Source of the DNA: Edaphochlamys debaryana
Taxonomy: Eukaryota; Chlorophyta; Chlorophyceae; Chlamydomonadales
Direction of reading: 5' to 3'
DNA length: 64,000 nucleotides
Assembly (NCBI GenBank): GCA_016858145.1
Contig: JAEHOE010000159.1
Coordinates: 186,001-250,000 of the forward strand
A program made the position numbers and the translations under genes. The notes under the pieces are model-generated. The model saw only the letters and a list, made by a program, of their open reading frames with translations. It was not told the DNA's origin and ran no database searches. Below are positions 23,194 to 34,500 of the stretch, one piece after another (positions within the stretch are counted from its first letter, which is position 1; every line of letters starts with the position of its first letter).

Positions 23194-23891
23194 GGCGTCG
23201 CGCGACTTGCGCAGCAAGCCCTCGGCACCGCAACTGGGCTCAGCAACTTAACGCTTCCTATGATGAGTTGTACTCCACGGATGAGGTACGCCGTTTGGCG
23301 AAGGCTTTCGCTTGTGGGAGGCCAAACCGTGAAGCGGGTCGCTGAGGCGGGCCCGGCCAGCGCACGGACCCTATCACCTTGCCCTGCACAGTAGGCTCCT
23401 GCTTGCTATGGGTGTCGGCAGCATGGTCGCGAACGCTCGGGGTCAAGGAATCCGCGACCGCTGACGGCAGAGGCTTGTTGACCCAGTGGCAGCACGTAGT
23501 GTTTGGAGCTCCTGGAGTAAAGCTGTTGCTGGGTATGTGATAGCGGTGCCGTTCGCGCGGCGGCTGTGCCCCTCGTGATGCCGGACGCAGCTGGCCCCAG
23601 CTGGCACACCGACGCGACCCACCACCAGCTGGTCCCGACCTTCCCTTCCCTCGCTTGCCCAGTGCAACGCAGAGCACCATCACTAGCCAATCATTAGGGC
23701 AAGACTCGCCGTGCTACATACTCGCGCGGCACGGCACGAACCCCCCAACCGGTAACATCCTGCGGGATGCGCAGTCCAGAGCGAGAGAGAGAGAGATGTT
23801 GCAGGTGTTGACCCAACCCGACTTCAGGGCCCCGCACAAGTATTGTCTGGCTCCGCGTCTCCACTGACCCCACGTCCGCTGCCCCGACAAA
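23194..23891. other. Intergenic region left of the DIRS element
   Basis: Includes the 5' flank of the minus-strand coiled-coil gene. No supported gene. Confidence 0.4.
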
Positions 23892-24364
23892 GGGACACTA
23901 CGGAGCGCTCTCAGCGCGCCGAGGGGAGGTTTTGGGGCGTGTACGGCAGGGAGGAAGTGGGGCCTTGAACCCTTGTGAGGTAGAGAAGGGGTTTGGGGGG
24001 GGCGGGGCTGGAAGGGTGCCGGGGAGAAGGCGGGTTGGTGCGCCAAGGGCGGTACGGCAGGCTCGAACCGGCCCCGGTCGAAGCAGAGTTGAGGCCTGCG
24101 GGGGTACTAGTACTGTTCGATAGCTCGTTGTTGTCACGCATGCTGACCTCGGTGGACGCGTTCTGACGGCTCACGCGTGTTGATTGGGACCGCTGCAGGT
24201 GAGCGTAGGCAAGGTCCGGTGGGAGTACTGTTCGATAGCTCGTTGTTGTCACGCTTGCTGACCTCGGTGGACGCGTTCTGACGGCTCACGCGTGTTGATT
24301 GGGACCGCTGCAGAACACGCCCGGGCGCCAGAGCTTGCGGCCGCCCTGCGGCGCGCTTCGCTCG
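23892..24364 (+). repeat. DIRS split repeat A1
   Basis: Matches A2 (31029-31151 plus 37924-38158) from GGGACACTACGGAGC to GCGCGCTTCGCTCG, with an isolated mismatch (CTTGTGAGG against CTTGGGAGG). A1 has one extra 115-bp unit: AGTACTGTTCGATAGCTCG begins at both 24109 and 24224. A2 has a single copy. Confidence 0.93.
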
Positions 24365-24371
24365 TGCTTGG

Positions 24372-26997
24372 ATGGAACGGCAGCTCGCCAACCTGCGCTC
24401 CTTGCGCGAAACGCTGGGCGTGGGCGGGGCTCATGGGCCGCCAAACGCATCGTGCCTGCAGCAGTTCGACACGCTGCAGTCTGTGCACGCTAATTACGAG
24501 GTGGAGCTGCAGAACGCGCAGAAACTTCAGCGCGCCGCTGCTCGCCAGAACAGAATCCAGCAAGTGGAGCAAGCACTAGTCGACCATGTCCGGCGCATCA
24601 CCAGCGCGTGCCCCGCGCTGGTGCCATTCAGCAGCAGTACATTCTGGCGGTCGCGGGCCAATATGGAAGCCGCTATTGAGCGCTTGGAGGAGGCGCTTGC
24701 CAACCCAGACGCCGCCGGCCGGCGCCCCACGGAGCGCCGGGCCCGGCGCCCAACAGAGCTACGGGCGGGGCAGGAGCATCGGGTGGGCACGCCGCCCCAG
24801 CGCCGGCAGCTCCGGCGCCACCGACCGCAGCTCCACACCCCCACGGTGAGCGGGACAACGGCGCGGGGGCAGGGCCCTCGCACGGGGGTCCGGGGACGGC
24901 AGGCGGGACCGGCGCGGGCGGCGCCTTCGGGTTCGAGGAGGCCCGGGCTTTCGTGCAGCAGGAGGGCGACGTAGAACGCGCAGCGGATGCGGGCCTGTTC
25001 GAAAGAATGGGCGCTGGAGCAGGCGGGCGGGGCAGGCCGCGGGACCACGACACCGCAGAACCCCCACGGCCGGCAGCAAGGCAGCGCCCTGCGCCGGCCC
25101 GCCAGCCGCACTGGGAGCCGACCGCGGTTCCGGAGCTCATCGTGACCCTTGGCCAGCGCCTGCGCGAGGCTGGGTACGGCCCGGACCTCGATGTGTTCAT
25201 TGAGACAACGCGGCGGACGCTGGAGGCCATGTCACAGTCAGCTGAATTTGACCAGGCGCGGGCAGACCGGCTCTGGATGCAGGGCTTCTGCCAGCTTCAG
25301 GCGGAGCTGTGGCCGCGCTCGGGGGGCCAGGCCGCCCCACTACGGACGCACGCGCCCGCCCCCAACGCGCAAGCCGCAGACCAGCCAGCGCAGGAGCAGC
25401 AGCAAGCGGAAGAGGAGCAGGCGCAAGCGCAGGCGCAAGCGCGAGCGCGGGCGCAGGCGCAGGCGCAGGCGGCGTTGCAGCAGCAGCAGGCCGACGTGGC
25501 GCAAGCGCTGATGCAGGCGCAGCGGCAGCAGCAGGCCCAGGCCCAGGCGCAGGCGGCACTGCAGCAGCAGCAGGCTCAGGCCCAGGCGCAGGCGGCGCTG
25601 CAGCAGCAGCAGGCCGACGTGGCGCAAGCGCTGATGCAGGCGCAGCTGCAGCAACAGGCCATGCAGCGCACCCAGCTCTGAACCAGCGCTCCGAAAGCTT
25701 CATAGCCAACACCGCGGATTGGCCGAATAACACTGTGAGAAGCACAGTGTTTCCGGACCACCTAGCAGGTGTTAAAGCATACGTCTTTCCGCAAGCAGAG
25801 CTTAGACGCTAGCCGGCGAATAACAGAGTGCAGCAAATGAATGCCGCTCTCTGCACCCGCTGTCCTAGCTGCAGGCGGCCAACGCGCAGCAACACATGAG
25901 CCAGGCGGCGCTGTTCGGAGGCCTGCCGCTGGGGGGCCACGGAGCGGGGCTGGGAGGCCTGACTCAGCAGCTCACGGGCTTCGGCAGTCTGCTGCAGACG
26001 GGCGCAGGGGCTCCGGAAGGAGCGGGAAACTTGGCGCTGTTTGCGTCGACGCTCAGCGCACAGGGTCACAACCCACACGGCGCAGGCCTGCTGCCCCAGG
26101 GCGGCGCCGGCGGCACCGCCCACAGCTTAGGCCCACAGCACGGGGGCCTCAGCTTTGCCCTCGGTCCGGTTGGCGAGCTGGATGCAGTCCTGGATGCGAT
26201 GCCGCACATGCGCTCGGCGCTCACACAGCTCGGCCTCAAGGCGCCGGCAGCCAAGCTGTCAGACGCCGACGCGCGGCTCACGAGCGCCACGCAGTGGTGC
26301 AACACAGCGGCCAAGGCGTTCCTAGCGCAGGCCAGCAGCGCACAAGGGGCAGAGCGGGCGAAGGCGGAGAGCATGGCAGCCAGCTTTGCGGATCTGGCCC
26401 TCTGGTGCTCGGAGACGCACACCAACATGTACCGCTATACCGCCGCCTTCCACGGCGACTTCAAAGCCACGCTACCGCTCCTGAAGGCACCGCAGCCGGC
26501 GCAGCAGCTTGTGCGTGACTCGCTCCTGATACCTGAGGAGGTGCGGCCGCACCTCTCGCTGGGCCTGGGCAACATCGCCAGCGGCAAATCGCGGCAAGCG
26601 GGGCCCTACAACGGCGGTGCTCCGCCGTCCAGCAGCTCGTGGCAGGCGCAGGACCAGCCGCCGTACCAGCCGCCGTACCAGCCGCCGTACCAGCCTCCGT
26701 ACCAGTCACCGTACCAGTCGCCGTACCAGCCACCGTATCGGCCGCCGTACCAGCCGCCGCAGCTGCAGTGGGAGCAGGAGCCGGAACGCCTGGCGGGGCA
26801 CGTGACGCCCACCCGCCCGCGCCACCGCAAAGCCAGGCTTCTGCTATCACTGCGGCGAGTTGGGCCACACGGTGCGCGGGTGCAAAAGGCTGGAGGCGCT
26901 CGCACCGTTGCCGCGGCAGCAGCTGCGCAGCCAGTACGTTGAGCTGCAGCGCTTGCTGCAGCCGCCGACGGGGCTTCCCCCGCCGCCTCGGCGGTAG
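24372..26997 (+). pseudogene. DIRS gag-like region with disrupted frame
   Basis: Coding-like sequence continues through three frames. 24372 to about 24715 reads MERQLANLRSLRETLGVGG and continues as a helical region. About 24715-25681 reads EEARAFVQQEGDVERAADAG then a very Gln/Ala-rich stretch (AQAQAQAALQQQQADVAQAL repeated), ending in TGA. 25875-26805 reads AANAQQHMSQAALFGGLPLG and ends in a PPYQPPYQPPYQ tandem. The CCHC zinc knuckle (C-YH-C-GELG-H-TVRG-C) lies at 26842-26883 in a third frame, closed by a stop at 26995-26997. A 193-nt non-coding stretch (25682-25874) with a 9-bp perfect hairpin at 25729-25751 separates the second and third parts and could be an intron or insertion. Gag identity rests on position and the zinc knuckle. 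Confidence 0.6.
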
Positions 26998-27224
26998 CTG
27001 CCAGCCCAGTCAGTCGAGGCGCTCGCTTCGCCCTCAAGGGCGGGGGCCGCGGCGCCGCCCACCCACCCGGCAGCGGCAGCCGGACCGGTGGCGACTGACG
27101 AGGGCTTGGGCGCACATGCAGAAGGTGAGACACGAACGCCGCGAATGGTCAGAATCAGGCCGCGTTGTAAGGGTCGGCACGTGCTTGCTCCTGTACGGCC
27201 GGTCGTCGGGCCATGCTACCTAAT

Positions 27225-27407
27225 CTGTACGTTGCTTAACCTGTACGTTGCTTAACCTGTACGATGCCTAACCTGTACGTTGCCTGACCTGTACGTTGCT
27301 TAACCTGTACGTTGCTTAACCTGTATGTTGCTTAACCTGTACGGTGCTTAACCTGTACGTTGCTTAACCTGTACGTTGCTTGACCTGTACGTTGCCTGCC
27401 CTGTACG
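27225..27407. repeat. 16-bp tandem repeat in the DIRS element
   Basis: Eleven full units of CTGTACGTTGCTTAAC plus a partial one, with scattered substitutions, fill the gap between gag and the reverse transcriptase. The repeat runs directly into the open frame of the RT. Confidence 0.95.
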
Positions 27408-27408
27408 G

Positions 27409-29522
27409 CCCGTTGGGGCATCCCTCGCTCCCTCCCTCAGTTGAGTGGGTCGACCCTTCGGTTGCGGACCCGCCGCAGCTAGAACGACGATGGTTCAACC
27501 ACAGTGGCGTTAAACTTGACACGGCCGCCTGGGCACGACACGGCGTTGACACGCCCACCACCCGCAACGAGATCCGCTGGACGTTTCATACCACACCCGC
27601 GGAGCGCCGTGACGCCCCAGTTTACCCATCCGTACGACAACACCTCAGCGCTCTTGGTGATCATTTTGACGGCCTGTTAGCATCCGGCGTGGTCGAGCCG
27701 TATGACCCCGCAGCGCACGGGTCAGAGTCTGACTTCGCCACCGTCGTTAACCCCGTCCACGTCGTCATTCAGCCCAACAAGCTCCGCCCGCTCATCGACC
27801 CCTCGGCTTCCGGCGTCAACGCATGCATGAACCACCTACCGTGCCCTCTTCCCACGCTGGCCGACGTTCTCAACGCCATGCCTGCCGGCTCATACATGGG
27901 CAAACGCGACCTGACCTCGGGCTTTCACCACTGCGTGCTGCACCCCTCTGCACGCCGCTTCGTCGCCTTCCGTCACCCCGTCACCCGGCAGCTCCTCCGT
28001 TGGGTATCCCTCCCCTTCGGCGCCAGCCAGTCCCCCGCCATCTTCTGTGAGCTCAGTGACGCCGCACGCCGGATCTTCCAGGCCGAGTGCGACCGCTTGG
28101 GCTTGGGGGTGCGGATATGGTGTTATGTGGACGACTACGGGATTATCGGCCCGTCACATGCAGCAGTGCAGCAAGCCTTCGACTTGATGGACAGGCTGGG
28201 CGCAGAGCTGGGGCTCGAGTGGAACCGAGCCAAGGACCAGGGCCGGTCAGACCCGCTGCAACAGATGGAGTTCTTGGGCATGCTGTTCGACTCCACCGCC
28301 GCGGGGGGGCCGCAGATGCGCATCGCGCCCTCCAAGCGTGAGCGGTACGCAGCGGAGGTGGCCGCCGTGCTGGCTGACGCAGCAGCCTCCGCCCCGCATC
28401 CGTCAGCGCCGCGGTCATCCCTGGAGACAGTGGTAGGCCGACTGACTTTCGTCGCACGAGCCTGCCGGTGGGGCTTCACGTTCATGCAAGGCCTATACGA
28501 CTGTCTCTTCACCACCACCTCCCCGCCCCCGTCACGGTGTGCCCTCACGGCATCAGCTCTCGACGACCTGGCGTTCTGGATGCGCATCCTAGGCCACGAT
28601 GGCCAGGACCGGCGGCTCTGGGATGGCGTGCGACAGAAAAAAGTCGCCCGCCAAACTAGAAAGGGGGGGTGCAGACGGCACGCTGCAATGCGAAGACTCG
28701 CTCACGGGCAAAGTCATTTTCACGGATGCCAGCGGCGTGGGGTTCGGAGCCTGGTGGGGGGCGGCGGAAATGCAGGGGCAATGGTCGGCGGAGGAGAGCC
28801 GCCTGGCGGTCGCGTGGCGGGAGCTTAAGGCGGTGGTGCAAGCCCTCAGCACATGGGCAGAGGCCCTTCGTGGGCGGCGAGTGTTGATACGCTGCAATAA
28901 CACGCAGGCAGTGGCGGTAATAAATCATGGCGCATCACGGGTGCCAGAAAGCCGGCCTCTCAGCCGGCGGTTAGCCGAGTTAGCTGTGGGTTTCGATTTC
29001 GAGGTTTGGGCAGAGCATGTGGCGGGGGTGGATAATGAGCGCGCAGATCGGCTGAGCCGCAAGTTGGCGGAGCCGGTGTCCAACCTTATGCTGCGGCCCG
29101 AGGTGTTTGCTTCCTTGTGCCCACGAGCGAGCCCATATCGGCCGCATGTTGACTGCTGCGCAGATGAGAAGGGGTTAAATGTTCAGAAGGGGTGTGCCTC
29201 TTTCTTTTGTCCGTCGCGTTCTGTCTTAGGCCAAGAGGCAGCGTTGGCGGGCAAGGCGTTGTGGGCCTTTCCCCCACCGGTGTTGGCGGGTGATGTGTTG
29301 GGAGTTATTGTGCGCGCTTTCCGGCTTTCGGGGGCCACTCGGGCCACAGTTGTTGTGCCCTTCTGGCCCGAGCGGGGTTGGTTTAGGCGCCTGATCCGCG
29401 GCCCAGGGGCGCCCTTCCGTGTGGTTTCAGTCCTGGCTGAAGGAGGGTCCTGGTGCCGGGCACCCTGGGGTGACCTCTCGCCACCATCCCCGTACGACTT
29501 GCTGGTGCTACGCTTGCCGTAA
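27409..29522 (+). CDS. DIRS reverse transcriptase-RNase H-methyltransferase-like polyprotein (frameshifted)
   Basis: The first frame (open to 28828, coding to about 28642) carries the reverse transcriptase: LRPLIDPSASGVNACMNHLP, YMGKRDLTSGFHHC, LPFGASQSPAIFC and the catalytic YVDDY. After the A6 run at 28637-28642 the protein continues one frame over with RNase H: FTDASGVGFGAWWG, RELKAVVQAL, CNNTQAVAVINHG and VDNERADRLSRK. From about 29140 a methyltransferase-like segment follows (HVDCCADEKGLN, ALWAFPPPVLAGDVL, ATVVVPFWPE), in the position of the MT domain of DIRS elements. No ATG precedes the RT domain in frame. The expected third RNase H aspartate is Asn (CNN where CDN is usual). The frame break may be an indel, an assembly error or programmed frameshifting. 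The start given is a domain boundary estimate. Confidence 0.85.
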
Positions 29523-30723
29523 CGTGCCCCGCTCCGCCCCCCACCGGCCGAGCGCAGGCTTCTGCGGCGTGTGCGGCCTACGGACGGGCGTCTTGGACGT
29601 GCGGTGCGAGGTCTGCACGGTACCGGCGCATCGCCCCTGCCTGGGCCTGGGCGTTGGCGCCTACCCGGGAGGCTGGATGAAGTGCGCACGGTGCATATTG
29701 GCCGCCGCCGGCGTGCACACGTCGGCGGTGGGGGGCCCGGCGGGGGACCTGGCCAGCCTCACGGTCACGCTCCGCAGCGGCGCAGTCAGCGCAGGATCTG
29801 GGTACGTGCGCTGCTGCCACGATCTGGGTCTGCCGCCGGCGGCGGCGTTCCCTCCTGACCGGGATGGCGATCTGAACCCGGAGCTGGTGTGCCTGTTCGT
29901 CGCCTGGCAAGTGCGGCGGGGGCTGGCCAACGACACCATCTCGGGGTCCGTCACGGCGCTCGCCGACTGGCAGCGGGGCCGTGGTGCGGCGGAGGCGGAC
30001 AGAGCGTCGCGTCACCCGGCCGTCCAGTCCGCCCTCGCCCAGGCCCTGCGGCGACGGGCGCTAGCGCCGCCAGGGGCGGCGCTGTCGCGCAAGGCGCCCT
30101 TTCCACTGGACCTGCTGGTGGTGCTCCTCGGCTGGCTGCGGCACCAGGCCAACGCAGATCCGGGACGAAGGCGGGAGCGAGAGCAGGACGCGGCGTGGCT
30201 GACGGCGGGTTTCTTGGGCATGCTGAGGTGGAGCGAGCTAGCAGCGCTGCGGGTTGGCGACGTGACTGCCGCGCCAGGCGGCGGGGTGCGGCTGTTCATA
30301 GCCCGGAGCAAGACGGATCAGACAGCACGAGGAGCGGAGGTATTCCTGGCCGAGCGGACGGCGTCCGGCATCCCCACCGCGCGCATTCTGCTGCGACACG
30401 TCGAGCGGCGGCGAACAGAGGGCGCGGGCACCGGAGCCCACTTGTTTGGTGCAGCCGGGGCGGCGGCGGCGTGGCACAAGGGCGCTTTTACCCGCCGGCT
30501 CAGGGCGCTGCTGTCGGCGGCGGGCGCAGCCGTACCCGCTCTGGGGCTGGCGCCGGAGCGCTACTCGGCCCACAGCCTACGGCACGGCGGCGCCACGGCA
30601 GCAGCGGAGGCGGGCGCCACGCTGGGGGAGATTATGGAGCACGGGCGCTGGCGGTCCCTAGCAGTGCGACGCTACGTGCATCTGTCAGCGGCCACCCGCA
30701 TGCGCCTGACCGCCCGGGTCTGA
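29419..30723 (+). CDS. DIRS tyrosine recombinase with N-terminal PHD-like zinc finger
   Basis: Open frame overlapping the end of the preceding polyprotein by about 100 nt, in another frame and without an early ATG, so expression probably depends on frameshifting, splicing or reinitiation. Residues about 48-92 contain CGVC, CEVC, HRPC and GGWMKCARC, i.e. Cys4-His-Cys3 with a Trp before the last pair, as in PHD fingers. The C-terminal half is a phage-integrase-type catalytic domain: LGMLRWSELAALRVGD (first Arg), ARSKTDQT (Lys region), HSLRHGGATAAAEAG (HxxR), MEHGRWRS and the nucleophile in VRRYVHLS. All catalytic positions appear intact. It would integrate the element by site-specific recombination of a circular cDNA. 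Confidence 0.88.
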   Translation: MWFQSWLKEGPGAGHPGVTSRHHPRTTCWCYACRNVPRSAPHRPSAGFCGVCGLRTGVLDVRCEVCTVPAHRPCLGLGVGAYPGGWMKCARCILAAAGVHTSAVGGPAGDLASLTVTLRSGAVSAGSGYVRCCHDLGLPPAAAFPPDRDGDLNPELVCLFVAWQVRRGLANDTISGSVTALADWQRGRGAAEADRASRHPAVQSALAQALRRRALAPPGAALSRKAPFPLDLLVVLLGWLRHQANADPGRRREREQDAAWLTAGFLGMLRWSELAALRVGDVTAAPGGGVRLFIARSKTDQTARGAEVFLAERTASGIPTARILLRHVERRRTEGAGTGAHLFGAAGAAAAWHKGAFTRRLRALLSAAGAAVPALGLAPERYSAHSLRHGGATAAAEAGATLGEIMEHGRWRSLAVRRYVHLSAATRMRLTARV

Positions 30724-30738
30724 CGACAACTGGGCAAG

Positions 30739-31028
30739 GGGGGTGCCAGCCTGGGCAGAGCGGGCCGGGCTGGTCAGGGCGGCGGGGGAGTGAGGGAGAC
30801 TTTGTGTGCCGGTTCTGGGCGGCGCCCCCGCCGCCCGTGTGTCTTTCCCCCCCTTTGCTGTTGCCCCGGGCGCCGGGGCGGGGGGTTGCAGCGTGGCGTG
30901 GAGAGTGTGAAAGGGCTTGGCAATTGGCGTCGCGACCGGCTGGGGGTATTCGAGAGCCGGTGAACGTTGGAGCGGTAGCAGTGTAAGGGGAGAGGGTCGG
31001 CGAGCGAGTCTCCGTACATGCACCAAAA
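30739..31028 (+). repeat. DIRS split repeat B1
   Basis: 290 bp, from GGGGGTGCCAGCCTGGGC to CCGTACATGCACCAAAA. It appears identical to B2 at 38183-38472 over the compared stretches and directly abuts A2, the B1-A2 arrangement of PAT-type elements. Confidence 0.93.
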
Positions 31029-31151
31029 GGGACACTACGGAGCGCTCTCAGCGCGCCGAGGGGAGGTTTTGGGGCGTGTACGGCAGGGAGGAAGTGGGGC
31101 CTTGAACCCTTGGGAGGTAGAGAAGGGGTTTGGGGGGGGCGGGGCTGGAAG
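31029..31151 (+). repeat. DIRS split repeat A2, left part
   Basis: First 123 bp of A2, cut by the gypsy insertion after GGGGCTGGAAG. The last five bases, GGAAG (31147-31151), are the left target-site duplication. Confidence 0.93.
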
Positions 31152-31539
31152 TGTTGTCGGATAGCGAGTCTAGCGTCAGCGTAACGAATGTCTTAGGCCG
31201 GTTATGACCCGGCACACAACGCTTGAGGTTTGCTAGCCTCGTCCGAAGTGTCTGGCTATGAGCCAGCGAAGGCTATTTCAAGGGGAGGTCCCGTACGGCA
31301 CCTGCGCACAGGCAGAAGCCGTAGGGACAGTAACCCCGGGTTCTAAGCGTCTGTTCGCATGCGTTGCTATCATCCGATAGCACGGCATCTGAGTATGCTC
31401 ACAGGACTTAGCGATAGAGCCCTGGAGGTCGGGAGCATAGGCCCGGTTGGGTAACCGAGGCCTTCACACTGTGTACGAGTCACTCGACACGTAACAGAGT
31501 ATCTGAAACGTTACGTGCCCTTCCGGTCACGCTACAACA
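31152..31539 (-). repeat. Gypsy 3' LTR (left)
   Basis: 388 bp. Differs from the right LTR only at GCTATGAG/GCTACGAG, GACTTAGC/GACTCAGC and ACGTTACG/ACGTCACG. It is the 3' LTR because gag and pol read leftwards. Confidence 0.95.
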
Positions 31540-31555
31540 TCACGCCCCTTCTTAG
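31540..31555 (-). promoter_or_regulatory. Candidate polypurine tract
   Basis: On the minus strand AAGAAGGGGCGTGA directly abuts the 3' LTR, the expected site for the plus-strand DNA synthesis primer. Confidence 0.45.
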
Positions 31556-31577
31556 GAGCTGTTGTCCTCAACAGATT

Positions 31578-34500
31578 TCACGAAGAGTCCATGGGCACGG
31601 GCTGGGCTGCCCAGTAGGCATCCACCAGCGCCCTGTCAGTGATGGCAGCATCTGCTACCCAGGAGGCTGCCTCACGGGGCAAGCCCTCCCACTTGACCAA
31701 AAAGCGGTGCATTTGACGAGTGCGCAGCTGCTTGGTCTCGTGGCGAAGGACCGCTTCAACCTTGGCGGTTGGGCGTCCCGCGGCATCAACCGCAACCACG
31801 GGGGCAGGGGGCGCAGCCTCGGGGGCTGCCGCCGGAGCCGTGTCAGGGGGGTTTACACCCGTCGGCGTTCCATCAGCGGACGAAACATAAGGCCGAAGCA
31901 GCGAAGCATGAAACACGTTGTGAAACGCGTATTCAGAGGGCAGGGCCAGGCGAAACGCGACGCCCCGACCTCCCACATCCTCGGTTATCGGGAAAGGTCC
32001 GATGTACCGCGGCATCAGCTTCTGAGGGCCAGGGCCCATATTCAGGTTTCGAGTACTTAGCCAAACCAGTTGGCCAGGCACAAACGGCGAGGGTCGGCGG
32101 TGGCGGTCAGCATCAGATTTTGCGCGCTCTTGCGCTTCTTGCAAACACCGCCGAGCGGCAGCCAGGCGTGTTGCGTACGTCTCAATGTAGCGACGCGCGT
32201 CAGGGTCACCTCCTGCCAACTCGCGCAGCAGCGGAGTGCGAGGGTGGAAACCGTAATTCAGGAAGAAGGGTGACTCTCCGGTCGACCGGTTGCGAGCATT
32301 GTTGATGGCGAATTCTGCTGCGGGCAGCCAGCGATCCCACTGGGCCTGAGAAGACGAGTCACAGTAGTTGCGGAGCATATCTCCGAGAACTCGGTTCACT
32401 CGCTCAGTCTGCCCGTCGGATTCGGGATGGAAAGCCGAGGACAAGTTCCGTCGGGTTCCAAGCCTAGCCATCAGCGTCTCCATAAAGTCGCCAGTCCACC
32501 GCGGGTCCCTGTCCGCAACAGAGGACAGCGGCACCCCGTGTAACCGCACAACCGTGGAGAAGAACAGCTCAGCAGCCTTACGCCCGTTAAGGCCCTTTTC
32601 CTTGCACGGCACCAGGTGAACCATTTTGGTCAGTCGATCAACGAACACCAGAACACCGTCGTTAGCACGGCCCTGGGTTGGAGGCAGTCCAAACACGAAG
32701 TCCATGGACACGCTCTCCCATGGTTCAGAGGGGATTTCCAGAGGCTGAAGCGTGCCAAGGGGCTTTCCCGAAGCAGGCTTATTGCGCTGGCAGGCTTGAC
32801 AGCCTCGCACATGCTCAGCCACATCAGCGGCCAGAGAGGGCCAGGTCAGACGGCGGCGCAAGATAGCCACAGTCCCATCCCGTCCAGGATGCCCAGCCAG
32901 GGGGTCAGCATGCGCACGAGAAATTAATTCGCGGCGTAGTTCAGGATCGTTGGGGACGAGGATCTTCCACTCGCCCTCCCCCTCCTCGCGGAGGTACAGA
33001 CCCTCCTGGGTCTTAGCCAGCCCTGCCACGTTGGCTGGGTCCTGGAACCAGGTATCATGCTCAAGAGCAGAGAGCAGGCGGGCTCGAAGTCCGTCCAGGG
33101 GGTCTGTGACTGAACGCGGGCGCCGTCCGGCTGCCGCGTCCATCAGGGCAAGTGTGGGCAGGCGCGAGAGTGCATCTGCCACCACGTTTAGCTTGCCAGG
33201 CCTGTAGACCCATTCGAAATGGAAAGTCTCCAGGAACTCAACCCAGCGGGCTTGCCGCCTACTCAGATGGGCTTGAGTTTTCAGAAAGGTCAGAGGGTGG
33301 TGATCCGTCACAAGGGTGAACGGGATCGAGCTCTGGAGGTAGCACCTCCACTCCCTAAGAGCGTTAACCACACCCAGCAGTTCTTGCTCGCCGGTGGTGT
33401 AATTCCGTTCAGCAGGAGAGAATTTCTTGCTTGCGAAAGCCACGGGTCGACCCTCCTGAAGCAGGGCGGCGCCCGTGCCATTCAGGGAGGCATCGGAGAC
33501 GACCTCAAAGGGTTTCGAGAAGTCAGGAAAGCTCAACACCACATCAGTAGACAGCCGTTCTTTCACAGCGTCAAAGGCTCGCAACGCCTGGGAAGGCCAA
33601 TGCTCAGGCAGCTTGGGGAGCTTGAAGAGCTCAGTCAGAGGAGCCGACAGTGCTCCGAAACCGGCAATGAAGCGGCGGAAGTAGTTGGCCAGGCCCACAA
33701 AGGACCGCAGTTCTGTCATGTCACGAGGCCTAGGCCAGGTTTTGATGACCTCAACCTTCTTGGGATCCATCCGGATGCCCTTAGCACTCACGACGTGGCC
33801 CAAGTACTTTACTTCCGGTCGCCAAAATTCGCACTTGCTCATTTTGACCAAAAGTTGCCGTTCCCGCAACTGGGCCAGCACCAATCTGAGGTGCTTTTCG
33901 TGCTCTTCAGGGCTTTTGGAGTACACTAAAATGTCATCCAGGTACACCGTAACAAAGCCCGCTCTGATGAAGGGTGCCAGCGTGGCTGACATGGCTGCCT
34001 GGAACGAGCTTGGGGCATTGACCAAGCCGAACGGCAGTACCAGCCACTCAAAATGGCCCAGAGGGGTGGTGAAGGCAGTCTTCTCCACGTCAGAGGGGTC
34101 AATCCGAATCTGGTGGTACCCAGAGGTCAAGTCCAGGGCCGTAAAGACCGTGGCCCCCGCAAGTCGGTCAAGGGTATCATCAATGCGGGGCAGTGGGTAC
34201 CGGTTCTGAATTGTCAGCTTGTTCAAAGATCTATAATCGATACACATCCTCAGGTCCCCTGTTTTCTTCTGTACGAAGAGTACGGGGGCGCCGTACGGGG
34301 AGGTGGATGGTCGGATGAACCCTTTGGCCAACAGGTCTTTGACCTGCTTCTCGACCTCAGCCAGTTCGGTAGGCGAGAGCCTAAACTGAGGTCTATGAGT
34401 GGGCTGGGACCCAGGCTTCAGAGGGATCGTGTGCTTGACGGGGAGCTCACGCAGGGGAGGCAGCCCAGTCAGGGGAGCAAACACGTCCGCAAAGTCAGAG

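Noticed and set aside
23892..24364. Initial idea that 23.9-24.3 kb and 38.0-38.2 kb were LTRs of one element
   Set aside because: The repeats are split (A and B) and not simple direct terminal repeats; the order A1-B1-A2-B2 and the tyrosine recombinase fit a PAT-type DIRS element.
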